64,000 nt of DNA from Terriglobia bacterium (GCA_030041095.1 JASHON010000136.1:1-64000), one strand, 5' to 3'. Numbered from the stretch's first letter, positions 43,747 to 52,528 are shown. Made by a program: numbers and translations. Notes: a model not told the origin generated them from the sequence alone.

Positions 43747-44544
43747 TCATGCAGCGCTGGCAGGAAATGCGATCAGCCGGCCTATTGCCTCGCCAAGATG
43801 CGGCCCGCAGGCCATCAGGCCAGGAAGAAGTGGCGACTCGCGATTAAACGCCAGCGGTCCACCACGAGGTTCCCGCGCTTCTCCGTTTCCTGCTTCCACC
43901 AGCGCCACTCCTGCAGCTACGTCCCATTCATGCTTGGGTGTAAGCGTCCATGTTGCGTCGGCGAGGCCGGCTGCGACACGTGCCAGCTTGTAAGCGACGG
44001 AACCCATGGGCTGAACGGTGTAGACTCCTCCCTTGAACTGCTCCCATTCCCCTCGATTCACTTCACTGCGGCTCGCCAGGATCAACGCGCCGTCAAGGGA
44101 GCTCGTAGCGGTTGCCTCCGCCGTCTTCCCGTTACAGGTGAGTCCCGTTTGAGACGAGCCCATGAACCTTTCACCCGTCGTCGGGTTCAAGATGCCGCCC
44201 GCGAACGCCTTTCCATTGACGGTCCAGCCGATAGATACGCACCATTCGGGTATTCCCGCCACGAACTCTCGCGTTCCGTCCAGTGGATCGACAATCCACA
44301 CGTATTGCGAGCGAAGCCTGGAAAAATTGTCTGCGCTTTCCTCGGATAGCCAGCCTTCGCCGGGGCGAAGCAGGGACTTGTGCAGCGCGGCATTCACAGC
44401 CCGGTCGGCTTCCGTTACGGGATCGCCGGCGGATTTGAATTCCGGTTCGATTGCACCGGCCGTGTAAGGTTCAAGCGCACGAGCCGCGGCATCCAGCGCC
44501 TCATGAATTCGCTCAAGAATTTCTTCCGCTTCGCGATTGGTCAT
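43747..44544 (-). CDS. cysQ: Inositol-phosphatase-family protein, probable 3'(2'),5'-bisphosphate nucleotidase
   Basis: A 265-residue Mg-dependent phosphatase. Metal-binding motifs are LSEESADN, WIVDPLDGTREFVAGIPEWCVSIG and HEWDVAAGVALVEAGNG. The DPLDGTREF form (Arg-Glu-Phe after Thr) is typical of CysQ rather than IMPase. CysQ removes PAP, the toxic product of PAPS-using reactions. It starts 45 nt after the sat-cysC gene, which makes PAPS, so gene order supports the assignment. The start lacks a clear ribosome binding site. Confidence 0.85.
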   Translation of the reverse strand: MTNREAEEILERIHEALDAAARALEPYTAGAIEPEFKSAGDPVTEADRAVNAALHKSLLRPGEGWLSEESADNFSRLRSQYVWIVDPLDGTREFVAGIPEWCVSIGWTVNGKAFAGGILNPTTGERFMGSSQTGLTCNGKTAEATATSSLDGALILASRSEVNRGEWEQFKGGVYTVQPMGSVAYKLARVAAGLADATWTLTPKHEWDVAAGVALVEAGNGEAREPRGGPLAFNRESPLLPGLMACGPHLGEAIGRLIAFPASAA

Positions 44545-44589
44545 CGGTTCAGCTCGAAAAAGCTGGCGCTCGCACAGCTCCGTGGCGGA

Positions 44590-46332
44590 TCAAGACCCAT
44601 TGCCGCTTCCATTTCCCGGTCCTATGTAGCCCTCCCGTTCGAGGTGAAGGAAAACTTCCTGCGCCGCCTCTTCCGGTGTAAGCTGGCCGGTGTCGATCAC
44701 CACGGAAGCGTCAGCCGGCGGCTCGTAAGGATCACTGATGCCTGTAAACTGGGGGATCAATCCCGCACGGGCCTTCGCGTAGAGTCCCTTACGGTCACGC
44801 GCCTCACACGTTTCGAGCGGCGTGGCCAGATGCACCAGGATGAAGCCTCCAAGCGGTTGAATCATACTGCGCACCTCTTTCCGTATCGAATCATAGGGCG
44901 CAATGGGAGCGCAGATGGCGATGCCTCCATTCTTGGTGATTTCGGATGCCACAAAGCCGATGCGCCGGATGTTGATGTCGCGGTGCTCCTTGGAGAAGCC
45001 GAGCTCGGAAGAGAGGTGCTTTCTGACGACATCGCCATCAAGAAGGGTGACGGGGCGGCCGCCCATCTCCAGAAACTTAACGCGCAGCACATTCGCGATC
45101 GTTGATTTGCCCGAACCTGACAAGCCGGTGAAAAAGACTGTGAATCCCTGAAGGTGCCGCGGCAGATAACTCTTCTGGAGTTCGCGTGCCACTTCCGGAA
45201 ACGTAAACCAGGCCGGAAGCTCGCGGCCTTCGGCAAGGCGCGCTCGAAGCTCCGTGCCCGAGAGGGAGAGCACTCGCGCGCCCGCTGGAACTTCATCGTC
45301 TGCCACATAGGTGTTCCGGTCTTCCAGATAAACGAGCGTGCGAAAAGGAATGCTGGTGACACCCAGCTCCTTCTCGTGGGTGCGAAGGAGCTCCTGGGCG
45401 GCGTAAGGGCCATAGAACGGTTGGCCCCGGCCGTCTTTTCCCGGACCTGCATGGTCGCGCCCAACGATGAAGTGCGTGCAACCATAATTCCTGCGGATGA
45501 TCGCGTGCCATAGTGCTTCGCGCGGACCGGCCATACGCATGGCCAGGGGAAGCAGAGACAGCCGGACGGTATCTTTCGGGTAGCGTTTGAGCAATTCCTG
45601 GTAGCACCGAACGCGAACGTAATACTCAACGTCGCCGGGCTTGCTCATGCCGACCACCGGATGAATCAGGAGGTTGGCTTCCACGGCTTTCGCGGCTCTC
45701 AGCGTGAGCTCCTGGTGGGCGCGGTGCATTGGATTGCGGGTTTGGAAAGCGACGACGCGGCGCCAGCCCAGCCTGGCAAACTCACCGCGCACCTCTGCCG
45801 GAGTCAGACGAAGCGAGCGGAAATCGTAGTGTGCGTGCGGCTCGATGCCCTCGATCCGCCCGCCAATGTACCATGGATGCGCCCGGCGGAAGAGGTAAGC
45901 GACGCCGGGATGCGCCGAGTCCTTCGTTCCAAAGACAGCTTCGGCCTCCATGTTCTTATCCGCCTGCCATATCTCCTCGACATGTAGCGCCGCGAGCATG
46001 ACGCCCTCTGCATCGCGCAGCGCGATACTTGCGCCTTCTTTGAGTGACTTGGCAAAAGTCTCCGGCACATCCAGCGTGATGGGAATCGGCCACAGCGTGC
46101 CTTTCTTGAGCCGCATGTTCTGGCAGACGGTGTCGTAGTCTGCGCGGGACATGAATCCCGCGAGCGGAGAGAAGGCGCCGCACATCAATAGCTCCAGGTC
46201 ACAGAGTTGACGAGGCGAGAGGTCCCAGGATGGCCAATGTTTGGATTGCGCTTGGAGCTCGGCGGCCCGGTCGGGCGGGGCCATTACGTGAACAAGCTCG
46301 CCATTGTACGGCGAAATCAAGTGATCGTGCAT
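44590..46332 (-). CDS. Bifunctional sulfate adenylyltransferase / adenylylsulfate kinase
   Basis: A 580-residue fusion. Residues about 1-390 form ATP sulfurylase: FQTRNPMHRAHQELTLRA (HxxH-type active site) and HFIVGRDHAGPGKDGRG. Residues about 400-570 form APS kinase: VFFTGLSGSGKSTIANVL (Walker A), LLDGDVVRKHLSSELGF, and IAPYDSIRKEVR. The first half makes APS from sulfate and ATP, the second phosphorylates it to PAPS. GGAG lies 9 nt before the ATG. The fusion order (Sat-CysC) is seen in several bacteria. It is co-directional with cysQ. Confidence 0.95.
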   Translation of the reverse strand: MHDHLISPYNGELVHVMAPPDRAAELQAQSKHWPSWDLSPRQLCDLELLMCGAFSPLAGFMSRADYDTVCQNMRLKKGTLWPIPITLDVPETFAKSLKEGASIALRDAEGVMLAALHVEEIWQADKNMEAEAVFGTKDSAHPGVAYLFRRAHPWYIGGRIEGIEPHAHYDFRSLRLTPAEVRGEFARLGWRRVVAFQTRNPMHRAHQELTLRAAKAVEANLLIHPVVGMSKPGDVEYYVRVRCYQELLKRYPKDTVRLSLLPLAMRMAGPREALWHAIIRRNYGCTHFIVGRDHAGPGKDGRGQPFYGPYAAQELLRTHEKELGVTSIPFRTLVYLEDRNTYVADDEVPAGARVLSLSGTELRARLAEGRELPAWFTFPEVARELQKSYLPRHLQGFTVFFTGLSGSGKSTIANVLRVKFLEMGGRPVTLLDGDVVRKHLSSELGFSKEHRDINIRRIGFVASEITKNGGIAICAPIAPYDSIRKEVRSMIQPLGGFILVHLATPLETCEARDRKGLYAKARAGLIPQFTGISDPYEPPADASVVIDTGQLTPEEAAQEVFLHLEREGYIGPGNGSGNGS

Positions 46333-46368
46333 TATTTTGTCTCCGCGGAATAGAGAACTGAAAGTTTA

Positions 46369-47418
46369 TCACATTCGCCAATCCAGCCGTTGCTGCGCTC
46401 TTGAGCGAGGAAGGAATTGTGGGACGCCGCAGAGCCAAGCCTCGAATTCCTCAATAGTACAGGAACATGTGTCGACGAAACGGGGCAAGAGCAGCCGTGG
46501 GCTGCGCGCGCTGGCTAACCCTGGATCGCAGGTGACGGCGCTTTCGATGTCCGCTCCCGGCAGCCAATCGAGCTTGAGATGATGATAGTTCCCGGAAGGG
46601 TAGCAGAAATGGCGAGGATAGGGAGCGCCGGCACGCAGAATGGCCAGCCGGTTGTCTTCGAATTCGCGCCGCAGCAGATTGGGATTGGCGGGCGTCCGAT
46701 GGCGATGCGTATGAAGCTGAAGATCCACCCCGGCACGCACTAATTCGGCGGCATCGTTGAGGTTCATAATCTGCAAGATGCGCTTCCGGCAGAAGGTGTC
46801 GTAGTCGAAGTGCAACCGGTCCGAGAGCTCCGCAAGCGCGGCATCTTTTTGTCGCGCGTCAAAGCGGCGTGCTTCCATGCCCTTCAGGATTTGGGCGCGT
46901 GCCGCGCGCCGGCCTGGCGGTTCCAGCATCACGGGCACAGGCAGAAACTCCGGCCATTCCAGACGTTGCCCTCGCGCCTTCCAAAGGATGTAGGAAAGAG
47001 CGACGTTGGGAACCGGTTTTTGAAATGCGGCATAGTAGGTGGTCCAGTAGACGGTGACAGGGTAGCCAAACTCGCGGATCAGGGGATGAGCCCGTACGTA
47101 GAAATCCGCCGTTCCGTCGTCAAACGTGATGGCCACGCTGCGCGGCGGCAGCGTACGAGCGTACAGACGGTCGAGCCCGTCCGCCAGGGAAACAACGTTG
47201 CACTCAAGCTTGCGCAGTGAGAGGAAGCGTTCGCGCAATCGCTCGCGCGGCATGAATAAAGATGCATCCCATTCATGTTCGTCTTCGAACGAAATGCCGT
47301 GATAGCCGAGGATCAGCAGTCGATTGGAGCGCCACGCGCTGCCACGGAGAGCTTCCGTGATGCCGCATACCCTGGAAGCGGCGTACAACCGTCTCCTGAG
47401 CGAACGAAAACCTGGCAT
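46369..47418 (-). CDS. Polysaccharide deacetylase family protein
   Basis: A 349-residue NodB-homology protein. LLILGYHGISFEDEHEW and VAITFDDGTADFYVRAHPLIREF give the conserved His and the TFDDG metal/catalytic motif, and LQLHTHRHRTPANP carries the H-x-x-x-H metal ligands. It removes N- or O-acetyl groups from polysaccharides; no signal peptide is seen, so it may be cytoplasmic or act in O-antigen/exopolysaccharide assembly. It ends 36 bp before the sat-cysC start, on the same strand. The preceding gene (secreted protein) stops 36 bp upstream, so co-transcription is possible. Confidence 0.85.
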   Translation of the reverse strand: MPGFRSLRRRLYAASRVCGITEALRGSAWRSNRLLILGYHGISFEDEHEWDASLFMPRERLRERFLSLRKLECNVVSLADGLDRLYARTLPPRSVAITFDDGTADFYVRAHPLIREFGYPVTVYWTTYYAAFQKPVPNVALSYILWKARGQRLEWPEFLPVPVMLEPPGRRAARAQILKGMEARRFDARQKDAALAELSDRLHFDYDTFCRKRILQIMNLNDAAELVRAGVDLQLHTHRHRTPANPNLLRREFEDNRLAILRAGAPYPRHFCYPSGNYHHLKLDWLPGADIESAVTCDPGLASARSPRLLLPRFVDTCSCTIEEFEAWLCGVPQFLPRSRAQQRLDWRM

Positions 47419-47454
47419 TGAGCTGGACTTTACCCGCGCGTTGGTGCGCCAAAA

Positions 47455-49392
47455 TCAGTGAAGCTTAACGATAAATACATCCGTCCGGCAAGCGCCCGAA
47501 TAGGGACAGCCCGAGCTGCCTTTTTCGCTGCCCAAGCTCCAGTCCCAGTCCGAGCCGAACAGGAGATACTTGCCGTCTTGCGAAATCTGGCTGATCGCCT
47601 CCGCCGCGAAGTTCGAGCCCGGCTTAGCGTTGGCGTTCCGGGTTGCTGTTGCCCGATCGTGAGCAAAGCGCCAGACGATGGAAGGGCCGTGGGTAGCCGC
47701 ACAGATCACCTCCCGGTCCCATGGCCGGCGGATTTGCAAAACCGGATTCGTAAGAGCATTCTGCGTTCCACTTCCATGCGGGCCTTCGTCTCTCACGGTG
47801 GTTCCGCAAACGGGCATCGTATCGGACGCGTTCGTATCGTTCCAAGTCCAGTGCGTATCCATAGTCCAGTCGATGGGCATGGCGGCGGGAGTTATCAGGT
47901 TCCTCCAGTCGCTCAGGTTCGAAATAGGCCTGAGGAACAGGTCCGTGTCTGACATGAAGCCAGCCGAGTTAATCATGTGCGAACTGCCCAAAACGAAATG
48001 GCCGCCGCAGTGGTCATTCACCTCGCCCGCCGGCGGATGAAAAAGACAGTCGGTGACTGTCCGAGTTCCCGGAACCCAAAAATAAATCGATCCTGATGCA
48101 GCCGCATTCACGTCAACGGCATCTCCGCTCTTCGTCATGCGCGAGTCGTGGAGCGTATAGCCGGCCGTGCTTTTCGCCGGCGGAACTTTCGATTTGGTGC
48201 TCAGACGCGACGACTGCGTATAACTTGCGCCACCCACCCCACCCTTTGTCTGCAGCGTTTCCCGGCCTGGCTCCCGGCCAATGTAAACATTGAAAGGCCG
48301 GCAACGATTGACGTTCTTGAAGCGGCAACCATTGACCGGAGCCAGAAGGATGTTATAGGGATTCCGCACCTTTGGGAAAACAACGGTGAGGCTGCCGGGC
48401 GAGGACAAGTGAATGGGCCCGACTTCGGGCGACGGTGTGGTCTCGCCTAAGCCGCCGGGAATTTGGGTAAGGGCTGTGATTTTAACGAAGTAGTTCCCGG
48501 CAGGTAAATCTCCGACGCCCGGCGTGGCGGTGACCTCCGGCTTGTCCGGCGGAGGCAATAAGCCCACTCCTCCTTCGATCGGTTCGGGCTGCATGTTGGT
48601 GCCGCCCGTCATGCCGGTTTTTGTGTCGTACCAATAGCACGCTCCGGCGCCTCCATTGGCGACGCGATTGTAAAAGAGGGTAAGCTGGGTGTTATCCTGC
48701 TCTGACCCGCCCATCAGGTAAGAGAACCGGTTGTCATCGTCGCTGCTGGTAAATCCTCCCACATGAAGGTAGGGCTGCGACACGTAGCTCGGGAGGTACG
48801 GACAGTGGGCAAAATTATAGATCGGTGTGATGCGATCCGTGGCGAAATTATACACCTCAATCTCGGTGCCGTGGGCGCCGAACAGCAGGTCCGGGTTTTT
48901 GTAACTGAAACTCATGCCTCCGTTGAACGGCAAAAACCACCGGGTACCCACGACTCCTCCGGGCCGGCCCGTCACACGTCGCGTCTTCATCGTAGCCACA
49001 TCGAGCTCAAAGGAGAGAAAAAAGCCGTACGTGCTGCCCACGATAAAGCGGTACCCTCCTTTCGTTCCGATTGTGGGATCGAAGACGCTCCACCAGTTCG
49101 CCTGTCCGGAAGGACTTCCCGTGTAGCTCACGCCGACCAGCGCATCGCCGCTTCCGGGGTGCGCGGCGGCTGTGACTGCGTCCGTTACTCTGACCATGAG
49201 TGAGTGGAAATCCGGGTCGTGGAAAGGTTCGTTGATTGGCGGAGGGGGCATGGGCGTTTCCAGCACGATATTTCGAGCGGTTGTGGCGCAAAAGCTCGGC
49301 GGGCCGCCGCAAGGCCTCTTGGCAGCGAGCAAGGGGAGAGGAAGTGCCAGAAGAAGAACAATCAGCGTGAGTTGCTTGCGGTGTACCCCCAT
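47455..49392 (-). CDS. Secreted beta-propeller-like protein with an inserted Fn3-like segment
   Basis: I do not recognise a named family. The 645-residue protein has a signal peptide (MGVHRKQLTLIVLLLALPLPLLA) and many aromatic, strand-rich repeats (WWSVFDPTIGTKGGYRF, ISQDGKYLLFGSDWDWSLGS) reminiscent of WD40-like propellers. At about 270-330 there is PEVTATPGVGDLPAGNYFVKITA, resembling an Fn3-type module or a phage/lectin strand repeat. Many Cys pairs suggest disulfides. AAGGAG lies before an ATG at 49392 and a GTG at 49395. Expected to be periplasmic, outer-membrane associated or extracellular. Confidence 0.7.
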   Translation of the reverse strand: MGVHRKQLTLIVLLLALPLPLLAAKRPCGGPPSFCATTARNIVLETPMPPPPINEPFHDPDFHSLMVRVTDAVTAAAHPGSGDALVGVSYTGSPSGQANWWSVFDPTIGTKGGYRFIVGSTYGFFLSFELDVATMKTRRVTGRPGGVVGTRWFLPFNGGMSFSYKNPDLLFGAHGTEIEVYNFATDRITPIYNFAHCPYLPSYVSQPYLHVGGFTSSDDDNRFSYLMGGSEQDNTQLTLFYNRVANGGAGACYWYDTKTGMTGGTNMQPEPIEGGVGLLPPPDKPEVTATPGVGDLPAGNYFVKITALTQIPGGLGETTPSPEVGPIHLSSPGSLTVVFPKVRNPYNILLAPVNGCRFKNVNRCRPFNVYIGREPGRETLQTKGGVGGASYTQSSRLSTKSKVPPAKSTAGYTLHDSRMTKSGDAVDVNAAASGSIYFWVPGTRTVTDCLFHPPAGEVNDHCGGHFVLGSSHMINSAGFMSDTDLFLRPISNLSDWRNLITPAAMPIDWTMDTHWTWNDTNASDTMPVCGTTVRDEGPHGSGTQNALTNPVLQIRRPWDREVICAATHGPSIVWRFAHDRATATRNANAKPGSNFAAEAISQISQDGKYLLFGSDWDWSLGSEKGSSGCPYSGACRTDVFIVKLH

Positions 49393-49487
49393 CACCAAAT
49401 TCTCCTTTCGTTTGCGTTGATTTGACTGGACTTGAGAGTCCTCACGTCGGAGGTGAAGGAGGTCATGCTGTGGAAAGATAACCTGTT

Positions 49488-49516
49488 AGTATAACGTCAA
49501 GCCCCGTTTCGAGCAA
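49488..49516 (-). promoter_or_regulatory. Probable sigma70 promoter for the secreted propeller-like protein
   Basis: On the minus strand TTGCTC (49516-49511) and TATACT (49493-49488) are separated by 17 nt. The -10 box matches 5 of 6 positions, the -35 box 3 of 6. The leader would be about 90 nt. Confidence 0.4.
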
Positions 49517-49595
49517 ATTCTTGCAAGAACCGGTAGTGGCACAGTCTCGACTTTACAATTCTTGACCTTCTTCCCGGACCTGTCATGCTGAGGGC

Positions 49596-49727
49596 ATGCC
49601 AAAGAAACCCGTCAAGCAAGCCCCGAAGCGCAAGCCAGCAAATAAAGCGGAGCGACAGCCGAAAGAGAACTTCAACCAAAGTGCATTTCGGGCCGTACGG
49701 GAGACGATCCGTCGGGGTGGAGGCTAA
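49596..49727 (+). CDS. Small basic protein of 43 residues
   Basis: ATG 49596 to TAA 49725-49727. The product starts MPKKPVKQAPKRKPANKAER and ends ENFNQSAFRAVRETIRRGGG. The N-terminal half is lysine/proline rich and likely disordered; the C-terminal half could form a basic amphipathic helix. The stop overlaps the fic stop codon on the other strand. GAGGG lies immediately before the ATG, which is too close to be a good ribosome binding site. Small proteins with a similar NQxAFR ending occur widely in environmental bacteria, as far as I recall, but no function is known to me. Confidence 0.5.
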   Translation: MPKKPVKQAPKRKPANKAERQPKENFNQSAFRAVRETIRRGGG

Positions 49728-50890
49728 GGAGCAAAACCGAAACTCTTAAGTACCTCTGGTTCTACGAAGGGGTCCGGTATGTCCCTTGGCTCCTGGTTGC
49801 GAAGTTCGAGCCATGTCTGGCCAAGCGAAGGCGCTGCTGTGTAGAACCTTCCTCGCTTCTCGCCGCTTCCCACCAACAATCCCGCGTCAACAAGAGACTT
49901 CAAATCCCGACTGCTGACAACCGCGCTCACGTCGGCAAGCGTTCGGTAGTGCGTACTTCTGATCTTATAGCCCATTGCCGCGTCGGACAGAGCATAGATG
50001 GAGCGCTCGGGAAGGCTCTTTTCCCTTATTACTTTTTCTAGGTGATCCCACAGCTTGGCAATCATGCTCATTCGACCCTTGATGGTGGCCGCTTGGCGGT
50101 AGTGCGCTGTGATATTGAAACGAATCCATGGGCGCGTATCGTTGCCTGGATTCCATGAACCTTGTCCCACTTTTTCCAGAACGTCGTAATACTGCCTCGT
50201 GTTCGCTCTTCGGCCCAAGTACTCTTCAACGGACGAAAACACTGGGTCCACAATGCCACGCTTGGCAAGCATCAAAGTATGCAGGCAGCGTCCCATTCTT
50301 CCGTTTCCGTCGGAGAACGGATGAATCATCACCAAGTTCAAGTGAGCCATTGCGCCTTTTACCAAGGCGTGATTGTTATCTGCGTTGCTTAGCATGTAAG
50401 AGATGAGTTCACCCATGAGCCCTGGGACGAGGTCAGCCGGTGGCCCCTCGTAAACATTCATCTTTCGTTCCTCGTCGTGCACGAAGATTGGTCCGGGCCT
50501 CCATTTGCCGGGATTCTTCGAGAGATCGTGTTGAAGCATCATGAAGTGAAGCGCACGAATATATCCGTCTGCAATGGTAAAATTTTGGTCCTTCGCAAGC
50601 TGCAAAACGAAGGTCATCGCGTCCCTATAACCCTTAATCGCCAGCGCGGTTTCGCGATCCGCATCCAATGGCTCTTCGCCCTCGGCAACGGCCAAGGCAT
50701 CTTCTTTGGAGGCAATGTAACCTTCAATACTGTTAGAACCACGGATGCCCCTTGCGAATTGGATGCGCCGCAACGAACCCTCCCATCTGGCTGGGCTGCT
50801 CATTGCGTATCGCATCTCCTGGTACATCTTGCCGATGGCACGTATGACCATAAGCTCCTCGTCGCTAAGTCGAGCGCTTCTGAAGATCAT
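49724..50890 (-). CDS. Fic-family protein with N-terminal inhibitory motif and C-terminal winged helix
   Basis: A 388-residue protein. The Fic active site is IHPFSDGNGRMGRCLH (H190), the complete HPFxDGNGRxxR used for AMP transfer to target hydroxyls. The inhibitory helix motif (S/T)xxxE(G/N) appears as SNSIEG with E56, marking a class II self-inhibited enzyme. The C-terminal 90 residues (YALSDAAMGYKIRSTHYRTLADVSAVV, then DLKSLVDAGLLVGSGEKRGRFY) resemble a winged helix with HTH and beta wing. Its promoter carries a palindrome, so autoregulation is plausible. No separate antitoxin gene is adjacent, consistent with the built-in inhibitor. Confidence 0.88.
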   Translation of the reverse strand: MIFRSARLSDEELMVIRAIGKMYQEMRYAMSSPARWEGSLRRIQFARGIRGSNSIEGYIASKEDALAVAEGEEPLDADRETALAIKGYRDAMTFVLQLAKDQNFTIADGYIRALHFMMLQHDLSKNPGKWRPGPIFVHDEERKMNVYEGPPADLVPGLMGELISYMLSNADNNHALVKGAMAHLNLVMIHPFSDGNGRMGRCLHTLMLAKRGIVDPVFSSVEEYLGRRANTRQYYDVLEKVGQGSWNPGNDTRPWIRFNITAHYRQAATIKGRMSMIAKLWDHLEKVIREKSLPERSIYALSDAAMGYKIRSTHYRTLADVSAVVSSRDLKSLVDAGLLVGSGEKRGRFYTAAPSLGQTWLELRNQEPRDIPDPFVEPEVLKSFGFAP

Positions 50891-50919
50891 TTCGACACCC
50901 CGATAATATATAAAAACTT

Positions 50920-50964
50920 TACATCTCGTGTATAAATAATAATGTACTCTAAGTCGGTTGTCAA
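50920..50964 (-). promoter_or_regulatory. fic promoter with palindromic operator candidate
   Basis: On the minus strand TTGACA (50964-50959), a 17-nt spacer and TATTAT (50941-50936) match the sigma70 consensus at 11 of 12 positions. Just downstream lies TACA-TCTCG-TGTA (50920-50932), a small inverted repeat covering the expected start of transcription. The surrounding DNA is much more A+T rich than its neighbours. Confidence 0.7.
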
Positions 50965-50995
50965 TATACTATTTTCATGCGAAGGGGAGACAGGA

Positions 50996-51818
50996 ACGAA
51001 CAGACTGAGCCGGGAAAAACAAGCACAGGCCGTAGCGGTCTTGGGGGGGCAACCCGATTAACTCCGTTGCTCGAATGACTGGAGTATCCAGGGTCACAAT
51101 CCTGAAGCTGAAACAAGACCTTGGGAACGCCTGTGCTGGATATCACAACCGGACGATGTGGAACCTGAAGTGTCGCCATATTCAGGGCGACGAAATCTGG
51201 CAGTTCTGCTACGCCAAGGAAAAGAATGCCGCTGAGGAGAAGCACGGAACGTTCGGATACGGAGATGTGTGGACGTGGGTTGCTACCGACGCGGATACGA
51301 AACTTGTCCCGTCTTTCATGGTTGGGAACCGTGACGTGGCAACAGCACGGCATTTCATTGATGATTTGGCATCACGTTTGGCTTTCCGCATTCAGCTCAT
51401 AACAGACGGCCACGACGCCTATCTTGAAGCGATCGAGAATGCCTTCGGATGCGACGTCGATTACGCCATGCTGATCAAGATTTATGGTTCAACACAAGAG
51501 GAAACCCGGTACAGTCCGGCAGAGTGCATCGATTGCGTGGTCAAGCCGATCGCTGGAGATCCTGATTTTGATCGAATTGCAACAAGCCACATCGAGCGCC
51601 AAAATCTCACGATGCGGATGTCGATGCGCCGATTTACGCGGTTGACAAATGGCTTCTCAAAGAAAATCCAGAATCACGCCTACGCCTTGGCGATTCACTA
51701 CATGCATTACAATTTCTGCCGGATTCACAAGACCCTACGTGTGACGCCAGCGATGGAAGCTGATCTGACGGATCACGTCTGGACAATCGAGGAAATGCTT
51801 GATAAGGTCGGCCTGTAA
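50996..51818 (+). pseudogene. IS1-family transposase, start codon and frame disrupted
   Basis: The reading frame from ATG 51075 gives 247 residues with a DDE-type core: GDEIWQFCYAKEKN, VATDADTKLVPSF, LITDGHDAYLEAIENAF and HIERQNLTMRMSMRRFTRLTNGFSKK. This is close to IS1-family InsB-like transposases. The missing N-terminus is visible in another frame from 50996: (T)NRLSREKQAQAVAVL, preceded by GGAGACAGGA. There the expected ATG reads ACG, and a shift near the run of seven G (51043-51049) is needed to join GNPINSVARMTG. Both lesions argue for a dead gene rather than programmed frameshifting. Confidence 0.85.
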
Positions 51819-51835
51819 GTGGAGTTAACCAATCT

Positions 51836-52216
51836 ATGGCCGAGTCAGAAAAGTGGGAAGTTGCGACGAATGACCACTACCTAAGAATCGTTAGCGCCGT
51901 TGTGTCGTTGGCAACCGGAGCGCTCGCATTGCCGATATTGTTCATTCGGGAATTTCTCGGTGTGCCTGCTGGCAAGCCGATCAAGCCCTTTCTTACATGC
52001 TCGGTGTGGCTGGCATGGACATGTTTAACCTTCGCAATTCTTCTTGGGCTTGGGTACTCTTGGTTTTCCATCAAGTGGGTAAAGGCCGCATTCGATCAGC
52101 CAACATTCATTTCCAGGCGCTGGCTGGAGTTTTGGGCTGATGCGTTCTTTGTGTTGATGGGGGCTGCGTTTGTGGCCGGTATAGCGGCTATGTTCCGGTT
52201 TTTGGTGAACACGTAG
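51836..52216 (+). CDS. Hypothetical 126-residue membrane protein, possible IS passenger
   Basis: It starts 17 nt after the transposase stop, with GGAG 11 nt before ATG 51836. Three hydrophobic segments are seen: about residues 17-38, 50-75 and 93-120 (FFVLMGAAFVAGIAAMF). The N-terminus is acidic. It falls before the proposed right IS end, so it may be a passenger gene of the element. No family was recognised. Confidence 0.55.
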   Translation: MAESEKWEVATNDHYLRIVSAVVSLATGALALPILFIREFLGVPAGKPIKPFLTCSVWLAWTCLTFAILLGLGYSWFSIKWVKAAFDQPTFISRRWLEFWADAFFVLMGAAFVAGIAAMFRFLVNT

Positions 52217-52272
52217 CGCAGCACGTTCACTGCCACTTGTGCAAGCCCAGATTTTCAAACTGTACCACTACC

Positions 52273-52528
52273 CAAGCGCCGCAAGCACCTAAGCGTCGCC
52301 ATTGGGCGATCGGGCCATCCGCTGCTCACCATTGTTGCCGTTTCCAGTTGACCGCGCCGGCTAACGGGTCAAAGATCACCAGACGTGCCTTTTTGGCACC
52401 CGCCGTAGTAGCATTGTTTCTCAGCCGCGGGGTGGCGGCGTCGCTATTCCGGGCGTTGCCTGGGATCGTCCAGGTGTCCGCAAGCGTGGAATTTCACGAG
52501 CAGCACGGCGCAACCACGGAGTGTTGAC
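52273..52528. other. Upstream region of the PPK2 gene without a recognised gene
   Basis: It contains a small hairpin GTGCC-TTTTT-GGCAC (52385-52399). A short antisense sequence on the minus strand spells VIFDPLAGAVNWKRQQW, vaguely like a quinoprotein repeat, but has no supporting frame. No clear sigma70 promoter was found. Confidence 0.4.

Larger units (their letters stand above)
50981..52272 (+). mobile_element. Decayed IS1-family element, left end lost
   Basis: The block contains an IS1-like transposase pseudogene and a small membrane-protein gene. A candidate right terminus is the sequence ending ACTGTACCACTACCC (52258-52272). No matching inverted terminal copy occurs between the fic promoter and the transposase, so the left end appears deleted. 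Both boundaries are approximate. No target duplication could be established. Confidence 0.55.

Noticed and set aside
50996-51080. Programmed frameshift in the IS1-like transposase
   Set aside because: A run of seven G could slip, but the start codon is also mutated (ACG), so simple decay explains both lesions.
52237-52527. Plus-strand frame of 96 codons and a quinoprotein-like minus-strand fragment
   Set aside because: The plus-strand frame is Cys/His-rich without a ribosome binding site; the minus-strand match is a single short stretch ending in a stop.
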